This document shows positions 1 to 12,738 of a stretch of DNA of 64,000 bases, in pieces. This stretch comes from Thunnus maccoyii. Lineage: Eukaryota; Chordata; Actinopteri; Scombriformes; Scombridae. The DNA is taken from positions 1,720,001 through 1,784,000 of the forward strand of contig NC_056545.1 in assembly GCF_910596095.1 (NCBI RefSeq), written 5' to 3'. The notes under the pieces were generated by a model. That model was not told the origin of the DNA, did no database searches, and saw nothing but the letters and a program-made list of their open reading frames with translations. A program made the position numbers and the translations under genes. Position 1 is the stretch's first letter. Each line of letters begins with the position of its first letter.

Positions 1-651
1 TTGGTGTGATAACATTTGGAAAGTCTAGAAGAGACGCACGATTGAATCATTTTATACCCGTATAAGTTAGCGGAGCGCTAACCGGAAGTTAGCGGCTAAC
101 AGACCTACACAGATGGTCCCACATGCTCATAGTTTTTTATAGACTGATCTGATACGAGAGCGTTTCATAGTTTATTAAACTGATTAGACTTTCTTTATGC
201 GTCAGAGATGAAGATGGAGATTATAAATGTGTTGAAGTGAAACATGTTTGACTCTTTGTGTTCATCTGACAGACTTCAGTTCAGATTTGTGTTTCAGTTT
301 GACTCCCGACTTGTAACTAAAAGTTTATTCAGACATGAGAGCAACATGTGAAATTGTCATCAGATCCAAAAGGAACTTAAAACATCTGGTGAACAATAAA
401 AGCCTTCATGTGAAACTTCTTCTTTCTTTGAGAAAAGTACATTTAACCTTCAGATTCAAGCAGAAATAATTAATTCTGTTTGCAAGTGATGGTTAAATCT
501 TTCCGTTCAGCAGGTTTGTCATATAAATGTTGGTTTCTTCCTGTTTTGGAAGAGTCACCACTTGTCTGTTTACTTTATAGATTATGAAGCTGCTGCTTCC
601 TCACAGGACCTTTTCTCCACTATAATAATAACTGTGTTGTTGTTTCTGCAG
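1..651. other. Probable nup98 intron, no exon seen
   Basis: The stretch before the first recognisable Nup96 exon shows no reading frame resembling Nup98 or Nup96 and ends in a pyrimidine-rich tract with a splice acceptor (AG at 650-651). It is most simply the intron upstream of that exon, with the Nup98 half of the gene lying outside the window. Confidence 0.5.
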
Positions 652-3600
652 GGAGGGTTGCTGATGGACGCGGGGCTGTTTGCTGGTCGATCGTTTCGGG
701 TGGGGTGGGGTCCCGGCTGGACGCTGGCGCACTGCGGCCACCGGCTGAGCTCACCGCCGTCCAAACAGCTCGACCAAGAACTGACCAACAAGACCGACTT
801 CAGCTTCCTGCCGAAACCTGCCAGGAGTAAACCGTAAGACACACACACACACACATAGATGAGTGTTTGAAAATTATCAACATTTTTAAAACTTAGATTA
901 CATCGATTTTCCCTCGTAGACTGAAAATTCTTCATGTTCAGTCCTTGTTACTCAGGATCTTTTGCACATGAACAGATGAGTTTTAGAGGATGTTCATCAT
1001 GTTTAATGATGGTCACTCAGCTGTTACTTGTCTGAATAAATCTTCCATACAACGTTTACAAACTGTCCAAAACGCTGCTGCTGCTGCTGCTGCTGTTGGG
1101 CTTTTAACACAATCCAACAGATGGTCACATACAACCTTTACTTTAATCTCACTGCACTGGCTTTTAGAATTCATTTTAAAATGTTGGTGCTCAATTATAG
1201 AGCCCTACATGGCTCCATAGTACATTAGTGACCTTCTGCACCCCTACACCCTAGTCGAGCTCTTAGATCCTCTACCCAGGGCTTTCTAAGTGTACCTCGT
1301 ACACATTTTAAGACCCGGGGGATCATGCCTTCCAGTCAGCAGCCCCAAAGCTTTGGAATAGTCTTCCAACAACCTTAACAAGCTAACCCCAACCACTAAC
1401 CCTAATCCTAACCCTAATCCTAACCCCTAACCATAACCATAACCCTAATCCTAACCCCTAACCCCTACCCCCTAACCCTAATCCTAACCACTAACCCTTA
1501 ACCCTACCCCCTAACCCTAATCCTAACCACTACCCCCTAACCCTAACCCATAACCCTAATCCTAACCACTAACCCCTACCCCCTAACCCTAATCCTAACC
1601 CCTAACCCTAATCCTAACCACTAACCCCTACCCCCTAACCCATAACCCAAACCCCTAACCACTAACCCCTACCCCCTAACCCATAACCCAAACCCCTAAC
1701 CACTAACCCCTACCCCCTAACCCATAACCCAAACCCCTAACCCTAATCCTAACCACTAACCCCTACCCCCTAACCCTAACCCATAACCCTAATCCTAACC
1801 ACTAACCCCTACACCCTAATCCTAACCCTAACCCATAACCCTAACCCAAACCCCTAACCCTAATCCTAACCACTAACCCCTACCCCCTAACCCTAACCCA
1901 TAACCCAAACCCCTAACCCTAATCCTAACCACTAACCCCTACCCCCTAACCCTAATCCTAACCCTACCCCCAACCCTAACCCATAACCCTAACCCAAACC
2001 CCTAACCCTAATCCTAACCACTAACCCCTACCCCCTAACCCTAATCCTAACCCTACCCATAACCCTAACCCTAACCCTAATCCTAACCCCTAACCCCTAA
2101 TGCTAACCCTTAGCGTTAGGGGTTAGGGGGGTTAGCGTAGGATAATGTAGACTCCCTGAAAAAGCAGCTAAAAACCCGTTTGTTCAGACAGGCATTTGGG
2201 TAGTTTGTGCTATTTTATATTAACTTGTCCATTTTATCTGCTCTACTTGTGTATTTTATCTGATGTCTTTGCTCTTCTTTATTCTGATTTTATTTTATTT
2301 TTATTTCACTTTATTTTATTTTATTTTATTTCTGTGACTGCGAAGCACTTTGTAACTGGTGTTTGTGAAAGGTAAATAAACTTTGCTTGCTTGCTCAGCT
2401 GTTGCAGAGTGAAGTGTGAATAAAATATAATGCTGATCATCAGTCTGGACCCTCGACGACGGAGGCAGATGATGAAATTTCACAAAGTCGCAGGAAGTGT
2501 AAACTGGGCTTAAAGACCAACTTAACATCTCAACTTGTTGCAGTGATGTAAATGTTCACTGTGACATCACTTAGATGTGGTTACTGGTGCAACAAAGCAG
2601 CCATCAGTCTGACTGTTGATGTGATCTCCTCCGTCTGCTGTCCGTCAACACTGGTTGTAAACGCAGCTGTTCTCTCCTGCAGACTGACAGAAAGCCCCTA
2701 TAAGGTGGTGTTGGAGCAGCTGGAGGGTCTGGAGCCTCCGGGAGGGAAGATCAGTGAAGAAGAGGAGGAGGAGGAGGAGGAGGAGGAGGAGAGCCAGGTG
2801 GTGCTGCAGCGCCCCCTGGAGATCTGCCTCAAGCACAGCACCGTCAGCACCACAGACGCCTCTGCCTGCCCTCTGGTCCAACCGGAGCCCGGCGTGGCGG
2901 CGCTGCACGAGTACGCCGAGTGGATCATGGAGCTGAGCGACAAGCAGGGCGACGCGGACCGTAAGTAACCAGCTGAAGTATCTACGTAGGGTTGAGTGAT
3001 GTTTTATGTTTCATAACTCTATCTCTCTCTCTCTCTCTCTCTCTCCTTCAGCCCTGCTGGGTTACTGGGCCGAGGTCTGGACCCTGTGTGAGGCCCTGTG
3101 GGGCCGGTTGGGCCCCGCAGACCAGGAGCCAGACATGGAGACGCCCAGCGAGTATCAGCAGCAGCTGGAGAGGAGGCGGACCTTCTCAGCCTGGCTGTCC
3201 CGCGGCGCCACCTACAGGGTGGAGGAGGAGGTGGCTCAGGCAGGGAAAGGACGCCACACCGAGGCCATCTTCAGCTACCTGACGGGAAACCGCATCAGTG
3301 AGGCGTGTCGGCTCGCACAGAAGGAAGGTGAGGAGGCGACTGGAGGTTTACAACTATGATGATAGTATCAGAAATATGGAAACACTGCAGACAGGAAGAC
3401 ACGAGTCAGAGTTGATTCTTTATGCAAAACACAAAGAACAAATAGTTTTCATCCTGAACGTCGTTTCTTCAAAACTCTGCAGAAACTCTTGAGGCCAGAA
3501 ATGTGATCTGAAGTTGGTCTGAAGAAGTTTGTTCTAAATTTAAAAACTTCATCAGGGAAAATATCAAACTAGACTCTGAAAAGTCCAGATGCAACATCAG

Positions 3601-4567
3601 CCCTGTAATAAAGCAGCTGCAGTCGTCCTGCGTTACACTGAATCTGTTTGAAGTCACAGTCGTGGTTTTAAAACTCCTCTGGAGCAGTTATTGTGGTATG
3701 TAGAGAGCGTCTGTTTGATAAATATCTTCATACTAATGCTGACATCACTGCTAACATCCAGCTGTTTTTGTCCTCAGGAGACCACCGTCTGTCCCTGCTG
3801 CTGTCTCAGGCGATGGGTTCTCAGTACAGCCGGGACCTTCTGGCCCTTCAGCTCGCCGACTGGAACCGCATGCAGTCCGACAGCTACCTGCCTGAGGAAC
3901 GACTGCGCATCTTCACGCTGCTCGCCGGGAAACCTGTACGACACGTTTGATTTGTTTCCTGAGTTTGAGAAAATCACAGAAATACTTTTATTAAACTGGA
4001 GAGATTCACCAAAGAGATAAAAGATGATAAATGCTTGACTAATAATCCAAAGTATAACGTTTTCCTTCATCAGTGGGACATTTAATCTACCTGAGGCTTG
4101 TTACAGAGTCTGTTTTGTAGCTTCTAGACAGTAAATGATGTTAAAAGTGTGTCTGCGTGTTGTTCAGCGTCTGTAGTTCGATGCTGACGGTGTTTCCTGT
4201 CCGTCCCTGCAGGTGTGGCAGTCGTCTGACTCTGTGGTGAACGTGTGCTCAGAGTTGGACTGGAAGCGTTGTGTGGCGGTCCACCTCTGGTTCATGTTGC
4301 CTCCCACCGCCTCCGTGGCCGACGCACTCACCAAATACGAAGTCGCCTTCCAGGTGAGCCACTACCTGCCGCTCTGTGGTCACGATATTTATACGTGAAG
4401 GTGTTCAGTTCATCTAAAACGCGGGTTACGTTTCACTGAAAACATCTGGCTGCTGTCGTCCACTGATCATCGTTGTTGTCCTCTCCGTCCTGCAGGGCTC
4501 GTGTGAGGGCGGGAGGTACGCCTGCGCCCCCCTGCCTCCGTACCTGGAGGCGGAACAGCCAGACATG

Positions 4568-4598
<31 letters not shown>

Positions 4599-7019
4599 AG
4601 TCTAAACGGCAGCTGTACGACCTCTGCTTCCATCTGCTCAAACTCTACAGCGACAGGTAAACATCAGGAACTACAACCTGCACCTGAACCAAACTTTAAA
4701 ACCTTCATCTGCTGATGTTCAACTTACCCCGGGATTCCACCGGGCGTTGTAGCTCTATTTCGATAACATGTCTGGTCAATACACATCTGTTCAACATCAC
4801 ATTTAGATTCCCAGTTCCACTTTTATAAATCCTGACCGTTTTTCCAGCGTCCGAACATGGAAACAAGTCGTCTCTCTCTCTCTCTGTGTGTTTTCCTGCA
4901 GACACTACAGGCTGGAGCAGCTGTTGGACCCTCTGACGGTCACCTGGGAGCGTCTGGATTACCGTCTCAGCTGGCACCTGTGGGGCGTCCTGCAGGCGCT
5001 GCATTACAGCCACCTGAGCGTCTCGGGGCAGGGACTCCTCCACGCCAGCTACGCCGCTCAGCTGGAGAGCGCCGGCCTCTGGCACCTGGCCGTCTTCATC
5101 CTGCTGCACATCCCCGACCACACGTACGTCGATCTCCCCTTATTCTGTTATAGACACTAAAAGAAAACATGACAGTGAAGTTAACTACAGCTGCAACAAT
5201 TTATCAGCTTCTCAGATGTGAATATTTTCAGGTTTCTTTAGTCTCTGTGACAGTAAACTGATTATCTTTGTGGACAAAACAAGACATTTGAGGACGTCAT
5301 CTTTGGCTTTAGGATGCAGTGATTCTGACGTTTTATAGAGCAAACAAGTAATCGATTAACTGAGAAAATAATTGAGAGATTTTTCGATAATGAGAATAAT
5401 TGTTAGTTGCAGCCCTGAAGTTAAAGTTTTATTCCTCCTGTCAAGTAAACGTTACAAGAACAAGAACAAGGATCAGAAATCCTTCATGCAGTCTGATTCA
5501 GCAGAAGTCAGACGACCAAAACCAAACTTGTCACAGAGAAAACTAGACCACAGCTTTACCTGGAAACAAGTTTTATGATCCTCCAAAGAGCCAAACCTTG
5601 CAGACGTTGTACATGTTGCTTTCTCATTTAAAGTTGGCAGAGATTTTTAGTGCCAAGAAACTTAAACTCTCACATTTTTAACTGGTTTCACAAAGTTTCT
5701 GTTTCTTCTGTGTCTCCTGAAGACTGTGATCTTTAGTTTTCAGATGTTGAGCTGAAGGTTATCGACAGCTGACGTCTATATTAAAAAGACAATTACATCT
5801 GATTGACAAGAGCCGTGACACTGTTGACATAAAAGTTGGTAAACTCTTCAAGTAAAGGCGTGGACTGCCCGTCCACCTCAAGGTGTAATTATCAGTCTTT
5901 ACAGCTTGAGCACCTGGTGTGGAAGACAATTTACTAACTAATGACATCTGCTTCCTGACTCATTTTAAAAAAGATGAGAGAAAGAGAGCGAGAGCACCAG
6001 CGAGAGAGAGAGGGAGCGAGAAAACCGGTGAATCAGATCAATAAAACGTTATTTTCTGATTGTTTCACAACGGTTACATTCCGGAGGACAAATAAACACG
6101 CTCACACCCCCCCCCACCCCACACCTCCACTCCACCCTGCAGCTGAACGCTGCCCCGCCTGATTCACTACGGCCTTACTGTTAACCTGTTCCTCTGCTCC
6201 GCTCACATTCACCGTCACTTTTCTGACGCTCGCTCTCTCGCTCACGTACTGCGCTATTCCTTAAAAGGAGTTACGCTACCTGCAGTTTCCATGTCAACGA
6301 CACAGATGTTGTCTCACGTTTTGAAACGCTATTGGTTTCTGAATGAATGGTTATTAGTCGTTATTTTTGGCATTTAAAAAATGTTTTTTAGCCTGGCGGG
6401 GGTTCTCGTGTACTACTACAGGGGAAACACTGAGAGCTGTGACGTTAATGATCTTCCTCTGTGCGTCTCCAGTCAGCGGGAGCGAGCGGTGAGGGAGCTG
6501 CTGACGCTCCACTGCCCCCTGCAGGAGACGGACGAGTCGGTCCGGAGGGAGCGCTTCCTGACCGAGAGGCTGCTGATCCCGGAGCAGTGGATCCACGAGG
6601 CCAAGGCCACCCGAGCGCGGCGCGACGGCGACCGACACCAGGAGGCGCTGCACCTGTACCGAGCCGGATACTGGAACCAGTGTCACCGGCTGCTGATCCA
6701 ACACCTGGCCTCAGGTAAAAACAATCACATCAGTTTAAACTGTTTTTAACATATTTTATGTCCTCACGTATCAGAGCTGAACATAGTTTACAATAATCAA
6801 GAAAACACAAATAAGTTGCTGTTTGTGACTTCTGGTCAGTGCTTCTCCTGCAAAAGTCGTTTTTTATAATCTGATTAATTTGGATTTTTGGTATTAATCT
6901 TCTCTTCTTAATCTGATTTTAATCCTTTTTTTTAAAAAAAATTAAATGTTTATCATGTTATTAATACTGCAGCACTTTGAGTTTCACTATGAATGAAAAC
7001 TGCAGTACAAATTAAATGT

Positions 7020-7060
<41 letters not shown>

Positions 7061-9041
7061 GATATATTATTGATCTTTCAGAGAAGCCAAACATTTTTCC
7101 GGTTTTGTAATCTTGTCATTGTGTCCCTTCCGTCCTCCCGTAGATTGCATCATCAACGACAACCACGACTACCTGCTGGAGTTCCTGGAGGGACTGGCGG
7201 TCCCTGAACACAGCACCACCATCCAGGACTGGGACACTGCAGGGAGGGTTTACCTGGACTACATCAGGGTCATCAAGACTCTACGGGACATTGAGCAGGT
7301 TCATATGTTTACCAACATATTCAAAATCTGTAACTTTAGTACTTTAGTACAACTTTTGAGTTAAAGCTCAGAAGTTTTGGCAAGAAAATACTCGAGAAGT
7401 AGAAGTCCTCATTGTGCAGAATGGCCCCGGTTGGTTTTATGATACTTATTTATTGTTTTAGAAAGAGATCATGTTTTGTATGTAGTATGTACTGTAGCAG
7501 TTTTCAAATAAATGCATAAGAGTTAAATCTACAATATTTCTCTCTGAACTGGAGTAGAAAGTAGCATGAAATGGAAATACTCCAGTACAGTACTGGAGGT
7601 TTCCACTGCAGGAACCTTTGGAAGAACTCAGTTCCTCTAACTGCGTTTCCATCGGAGGGACCAGAGTCTAAGTTAAGCTCCAGAGAGATTGTTTTACCCC
7701 CCAAAAACAGTACTTGGAGTACTTTCCAAAAGCACAGGACCTTTGGGGGGCGGGGTTTGCAGTGATGACTGTTGCTGTTTGGTCAAACACAAACAGCAGC
7801 TGCTTCAGCTTGTGAACGGCTTCATTCATAAAACAAAGACGTGCTCCAGTATCGATTCAGGACGAAGGGAAGACATTTGTCTTCATTTGTTAACATTTAA
7901 AGTGAAGTTCAGCTTTGATGTCGACTTCCTGACTCATTTTTAAAAAAGAAAGAGAGCGGCGGTGGTCGGGCGAGCTAGAGAGTGAATGAAGAGAGGGAGC
8001 GGCGGTAGAGAGAGCAAAGCTGCGAATGACAGAAACAAACATTGATTTCTGATTGTTTTGTGTCGTTTGGTTCTAAAGCAGAAATAAAATCATCAAACAC
8101 TCAGCTGATGATTAACTGGAGACAAACGCTGCTTTTATTCAGCTGCATAAAGACAAAGAACAACAGGACACATCTGTGTTGTTGTTTCCTCGTGTGTAAA
8201 TGTTACGTTTGATGTTTTAATTCGTCATGAGTCTAATCTGTAGGATCAACCTGGAAACACAAACAGTGTTTCGCTCCAGAGTACCTGAACTTCTAGAGCT
8301 TTAGATGTATACGTGTGTGAAGTGACTCTGAGTGTTTTCCTCCCTCCGTCAGATGGAGAATGCCGGTTACGAGCTGGAGCGTCTTTACACCGACGTCACG
8401 TCTCTATGCAGCAGAATCGAGCTGCTGCCCTGCAGCACCGCCAGAGACCGCCTCGCCCAATCAGGTAAGAGCACGACGGTCTGCGGCTGGATTCACTGAC
8501 ACATCTGTCCTCATTAAAAACAGATCAGGAACTGCAGACAGGAAGGTTTCCTGCTGAGGTTGAAGCTGAGAGGTCAGATAGTCCGTCAGCTGGTTTCTCA
8601 GCAGTAGAAGTGTAACCGTACATGAACTTCACAGTTCAAAATATGTCATAACTATTACTGAAAGCTGGACACACAGCAGGAGAGTCTGAGAGTTCCTTCG
8701 TCGTGTGTTTACAGATTATTTGTAGAGAAAACTGATGAACGAGGTTGTTCAGGTCGGTAACTGATTAGCGAAACCAGCTGCTGTTGTCTGTCGAGAACGA
8801 AAACCTGCACGACTAACCGACCTCCTCTTCCCTCCGTGCAGAGATGGCGAAGCGTGTAGCCAACATCCTGCGCGTGGTGCTGAAGCTGCAGCACGGCGAC
8901 GCAGCGTCCGACTCCCACAACATGCCGCTCAACCAGCTGGCGCAGAACATCACCCGCCTGCCGATGCCGGAGGACTACACGCTGGAGGAGCTGCGAGGCC
9001 TCACGCAGTCGTACCTGCGACAGCTCATCGTCAGCCAATGA
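652..9041 (+). CDS. nup98: NUP98, 3' part encoding the C-terminal bulk of Nup96
   Basis: Nup98-Nup96 is a precursor that cleaves itself; its C-terminal product Nup96 is a scaffold subunit of the Nup107-160 (Y) complex of the nuclear pore. Eleven exons join in one frame: 652-833, 2683-2960, 3052-3327, 3778-3935, 4213-4353, 4496-4656, 4902-5123, 6473-6714, 7144-7298, 8353-8464, 8842-9041. They total 2127 nt, 708 codons plus a TGA stop. All junctions have AG acceptors and GT donors and compatible phases. Conserved Nup96 landmarks include SFRVGWGPGWTL near the start, LERRRTFSAWLS, DWKR, YRLSWHLWGVL, WIHEAKATRAR, LDYIRVIKTL and the C-terminal LPMPEDYTLEELRGLTQSYL. The exon at 652 is preceded by further exons outside the window, so this is 5'-partial. 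Two poly-glutamate runs (2756-2791, 4571-4600) look longer than in the mammalian protein I remember. The model is firm because frame, phase and homology agree throughout. Confidence 0.96.
1003..2396 (+). mobile_element. L2/CR1-type LINE 3' fragment split by telomere-like array
   Basis: A decayed reverse-transcriptase C-terminus reads through 1003-1370, with the familiar LINE motifs RLQTVQNAA, ISLHWLL and APKLWNSLP. After the array at about 1376-2142 the homology resumes with a KTRLFRQAF-like stretch and a tail near 2335-2396 ending in TTGC repeats, as in fish LINEs of this type. The element is in an intron of nup98 and is not functional. Confidence 0.7.
1376..2142 (+). repeat. Degenerate telomere-like (CCCTAA) array
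   Basis: About 770 bp of imperfect CCCTAA, CCTAATCC, CCATAACC and CCACTAACC units form higher-order blocks of roughly 60-100 bp. The last bases (about 2095-2142) turn into the complementary TTAGGG sense, which could fold back on the array. It sits inside a LINE remnant, so it is either expansion of a seed sequence or repair-mediated insertion. Confidence 0.9.
2756..2791 (+). repeat. nup98: Coding GAG/GAA repeat (about 12 Glu) in Nup96
   Basis: A run of GAA/GAG codons lies in the second visible nup98 exon, in frame. It gives an acidic tract after GGKIS. A probable length-polymorphic site. Confidence 0.9.
4571..4600 (+). repeat. nup98: Coding GAG repeat (10 Glu) in Nup96
   Basis: A second in-frame acidic codon run lies in the exon 4496-4656, between PDMD and SKRQLYD. 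It is independent of the run at 2756-2791. Confidence 0.9.
5936..6075. repeat. Interspersed repeat, copy in nup98 intron
   Basis: A block with CTTCCTGACTCATTTTAAAAAAG followed by purine-rich GAGAGA and GATTGTTT sequence recurs at about 7905-8070 and, more diverged, at 17,315-17,425. I read it as a non-autonomous DNA element; the ends were not resolved. Confidence 0.5.
7021..7062 (+). repeat. (TTA)n microsatellite
   Basis: About 13 TTA/ATT units lie in the nup98 intron before the exon at 7144. Confidence 0.95.
7558..8070. repeat. Interspersed element in nup98 intron
   Basis: Begins with GGTTTCCACTGCAGGAACC-type sequence, which recurs at 20,757-20,890, and ends with the GAGAGA-rich block shared with 5936-6075 and 17,315-17,425. 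This combination suggests one family of non-autonomous transposon with several copies in the window. Confidence 0.5.
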
Positions 9042-10490
9042 GAGCACAGAGCAGGAGGGAAGAACATGCCGCTACTTCAATCAAAGCATACATGAGGTCT
9101 TCACCGGCTGAAAGATCAGCTGCTCAAACATCATGAACCTCTGACACACAGAAAGAAAAAAGGAGCAAAAAAACTCAAAAACTGAGTCCATTGATCCCGT
9201 TTCTGACTGCTGACAAACATTTTTTTACATTTATTCAGCTTCACGTCTTCGCTTTCAGTTCCTTCTGTAGAAAACGGACACAAAGCTTCAATATTTCATT
9301 CCTCAACATCTGTGTGTGTGTTTGATTCAAAGAGAAACAACTTGAAGTCATATTTTCATCTTAAAGGATCAAACCAGATGTTTCATGTTTTTGCTCCTTT
9401 TTATTACAAATCTCACAGTAAACAGTTCAGTAAATGTTTGAATGTGTTTCTGCAGTTAACCATTATTATTTATTATTGATTAATTTGCAGATTTTCACTG
9501 TTCCTAATGTCTAGTGTAACATCTTAGTCCAAAAACCTCCAAATATTCAGTTTAATATAATAGAAGAGCAAGAAAAATAAAACTTGGATCCGTCACATTT
9601 GGCACTTTTGCTTAAAAATGAACCGTTTTGAAATGACTTGATCATCAAAGTGGTTGATTTAATTGACTTTTTGCAGCTCTGCAGTTGGTTTTCACTCATT
9701 TATTTACAATTTCTGTTTAAAATAAGTCAGAATTGTGTTAAAGAGACGATGAGCTGCATGAAGTTTCTAATTCATTTGTGCTTAAACTGCAAAAATAAAT
9801 CAAATACAACCTAAACTTTAACTTTTAAGAAATATTTACTTTAATTCACCAGTAAAAATCGATATCAATACTTCTCTCAAGACTCCTGGATTAAAAACAC
9901 ATATTAAAAATAAATAATAAGACCATTTAAACATTAAATGGTCGTAACAGTGTGTCGATAAAGTTTCCTGAACATACAGAAACATAAATAAACAGAAACC
10001 AACGACTTCCTGGAACAGAAACTAAAATACAAACGTTTCTAAATAAAAATAAAGGGTCCAAACTTTCAAACACTCTGATCTGATCCTTTAAATGATCTTC
10101 AGCAACGTTTATTGTTTATTGAGATTCTCACTGAATCATTTACATTGAAATGCTCCCAAAAAAAAAAAACACCGTCTTCTGAGTTTGTTTCTGCCTGTTT
10201 TTTTTGAAAAGCGTCTTTGTAGATGTAACTTTTGAATGATTTGACCTCTGACCCCCCCGCAGCTCAGCGCTGTGTGTGTGGTCGTCGGGCTCTGACTCCC
10301 ATCTCTTCTTTGACAACATGACTGCTCGTTATTTTTCTATTCGAAGATTTGGTTTTATCTTAAGTAAGTTTAAAAAAAAAAAAAAAAAAAAAAAGCAGCT
10401 GTTAGCTTAGCGTAGTGCGACAGTAGCATTTGTTCATCTGTCAATATGTGAATAAAGATCTATCTTAATATTAAAGAAGAAGAGCGGTGA
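9042..10490 (+). other. nup98: Probable nup98 3' UTR with poly(A) signals
   Basis: No coding frame follows the stop. AATAAA hexamers lie at 9576-9581 and 10,451-10,456; the second is followed by a G/T-rich region (10,485-10,560), making it a plausible cleavage site. A further AATAAA at 11,204-11,209 lies beyond a GT microsatellite. Which site is used cannot be told from sequence alone. Confidence 0.45.
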
Positions 10491-11125
10491 TGTTGTGCAA
10501 ACGACGCGAACAAGTTGCTTTTTGTTTTGTTTGTTTTTTTTGTTTTTCTTTTTTTTTGGGACGCGACTCAGAGAAAAACTCAACATGCAAAGTGTAAAAT
10601 GCCTAACGGTCTATTTTTGTAGATTTCTTGTTTTTCTGTTTTGGTTTGAATGTGAATCAGAAGAGTGTTTGTGCACGTTACCGGAGATAAACAACAACAA
10701 CAACAACAACAAGAGGTTTTTTTTATTGGAGCTTGATTGATTACAGTTTGGATGTCGGCTCGTCAGATTTTCTAGAGTGAAGAGTTTCCTTCCAAAACAA
10801 GCTGCATGTAATGATATAAATACTGTATATTTTTGGAAAATCAAACAGGAAATATCAGGTCATTTTTATCCTCCACCTTTAATTATTAATAAATTAGATG
10901 CAAAGTGTTTTTTGGAATGAAACCCTTCACTTATTGATTGATTGATTGGTCATTTTTTTTCTTTTTGTTGTAGATTAACTGTCAGCTTGCCAAGAGTTCC
11001 TTCTTTTCTTTTCCAATTAAAACCAGTTTCAGTGTTTCTCCACAAACAGGAATCTCTACATGATGTCTGTTTCCTCCTGTTGAACAGAAACTGTGTATGT
11101 ATGTAGTTCACATGGACGGATACTG

Positions 11126-11128
<3 letters not shown>

Positions 11129-11168
<40 letters not shown>
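11129..11168 (+). repeat. (GT)n microsatellite
   Basis: About 20 GT units lie downstream of nup98. The apparent His-Thr reading frames here are the repeat itself. Confidence 0.95.
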
Positions 11169-11169
<1 letters not shown>

Positions 11170-11260
11170 ATGTTTCCTGATGATTTTGTTGATAATATTT
11201 TTTAATAAAGTCGAGTAGAAATAAAAGTTATTTGTTCTTCTTTCTTGTGATTTCTGGATC

Positions 11261-11358
11261 TCAGGATTAAGTCTGAACACTTGAGTCCAAACTCAGAAAT
11301 ATCAACAACTACAGATTAATTAATAATTAATAACTTTTCTGAAGCACTGAACCACTTT
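11261..11358 (+). repeat. Direct repeat shared with 20,463-20,560
   Basis: A stretch starting TCAGGATTAAGTCTG and ending CTGAAGCACTGAACCACT occurs in the nup98 3' flank and again, in the same orientation, at 20,463-20,560 between cluster units P1 and P2. It is either a dispersed element or a trace of local duplication. Confidence 0.7.
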
Positions 11359-11543
11359 GTTTAAAAGTTATGATGCAACATCTGCAGCCATTGATATTGT
11401 TTTTTTCATTGTTTGTTTGTTTGTTTGGTATTTTCAGGCAAAAGGAAACATGAAACGTCTGCAGAAGTTCTTTCAAGGACAGTTTTTCAAGTGTGTCTTA
11501 AACCAACAGTCAGTCTTCAAATGAACATTAAAGCTGTTTTTCT

Positions 11544-12738
11544 TGCTGTAATCATTCCTCCTGTTCATACTGACCATTAGAAGATCCCTTCATAATGACC
11601 TTACAATGGAAGTGATGGAGGACAAAATCCACAGTCCTCCTTCTGTACAAAAATGTATTTAAGTTTATCTGAAGTCTGAAATCAACCTGATGGTCATAAA
11701 CATACAAAAATATTTATTCATGAATGAATGAGTGCACAGCATGGGCCATATGAACAACACAAAACAGGCAGTTAACAATTAGATCCTATAATAATGCAGA
11801 AGTTTTTTTAAAAAATGCATTAAAGTCCAAGTCCATTATAATTATGACAAAACCAAGTACAACCAATAAGTTGGTCCTGCTGATTAACAAGTAAACCAAA
11901 GAAGTGAACAAAGTAACAAAGTGTCTCATAATTTCCACTGACATCTTTGCTGTGTGTGTAATTGTAGGTTAAGTTTGTAAACATATTTTTTAACCAATAA
12001 AATTACCAGCAAACATACAGCAAACTCGCAATGAACAAGTAATAAATAAATAATTCATGTCCTAAAAAAAAGTGGGAATTTCATCAACAAACTGTCATGA
12101 GCATGAAGTACATGAAACATGACAACCATAATAAAAACTTTGTTTGTTTAAATAAAAAAAACAACAACCACCAGGAGGATGCAGAATGAACTGGCATAAA
12201 TCACAAAGGTTAAGACAAACATACAAATACAATATTGTACCATACGACTGATCTACCAACCTGCATTCTCTCTAATGGCCATCAGGGGGCGACTCCACCG
12301 ACTCCATGAAGAAATCTGATTGTATGGAAGTCTATGAGAAAATGACCCTACTTCTCTCTTGATTTATTACCTCAATAAACACTGTCCTAATGAGTTTATG
12401 GTCTCAATCCCTAGTTTCAAGTCTTCTTCAATACAGCATGATGTTCATCTTGTAAATTATGGTCCGATTAAGAAAAAAAAATAGAAGCTTCAGCGTCCAA
12501 ATGAGTCAAATCAAGTAGATATCTTTCAACGTTACAGTCTTTTTAGTGCCAAAGTTCCTCTTTTTGTTACTATACTTCCACCTGCAGCTCAACAGGGAAA
12601 CACTGTCCGAGGAAACACAAAGAGGGAATTTGATGCTAAAAAGACTGTGGATTTTATCCTCCATCACTTCCATTGAAAGCACATTTGAAGGATCTTTTAA
12701 TATCCAGTATGAACAGGAGGAATGATTACAGACACCTG
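11544..12738. mobile_element. MITE-like element with long terminal inverted repeats
   Basis: The left end (11,544-11,640) and the right end (12,643-12,738) are inverted copies of about 95 bp: both read TGTAATCATTCCTCCTGTTC inward, then share CAATGGAAGTGATGGAGGA. The interior holds no transposase frame. A fragment with the interior motif ATGGTCCGATTAAGAAAAAA reappears at 20,163-20,190. Confidence 0.8.

Noticed and set aside
562-651. Extension of the first visible nup98 exon to an ATG at 562
   Set aside because: The frame is open by chance; the polypyrimidine tract and AG at 650-651 and the loss of Nup96 similarity show that the exon starts at 652.
1376-2142. CRISPR-like array
   Set aside because: Units are 6-10 bp telomere-like repeats with no unique spacers, and the genome is vertebrate.
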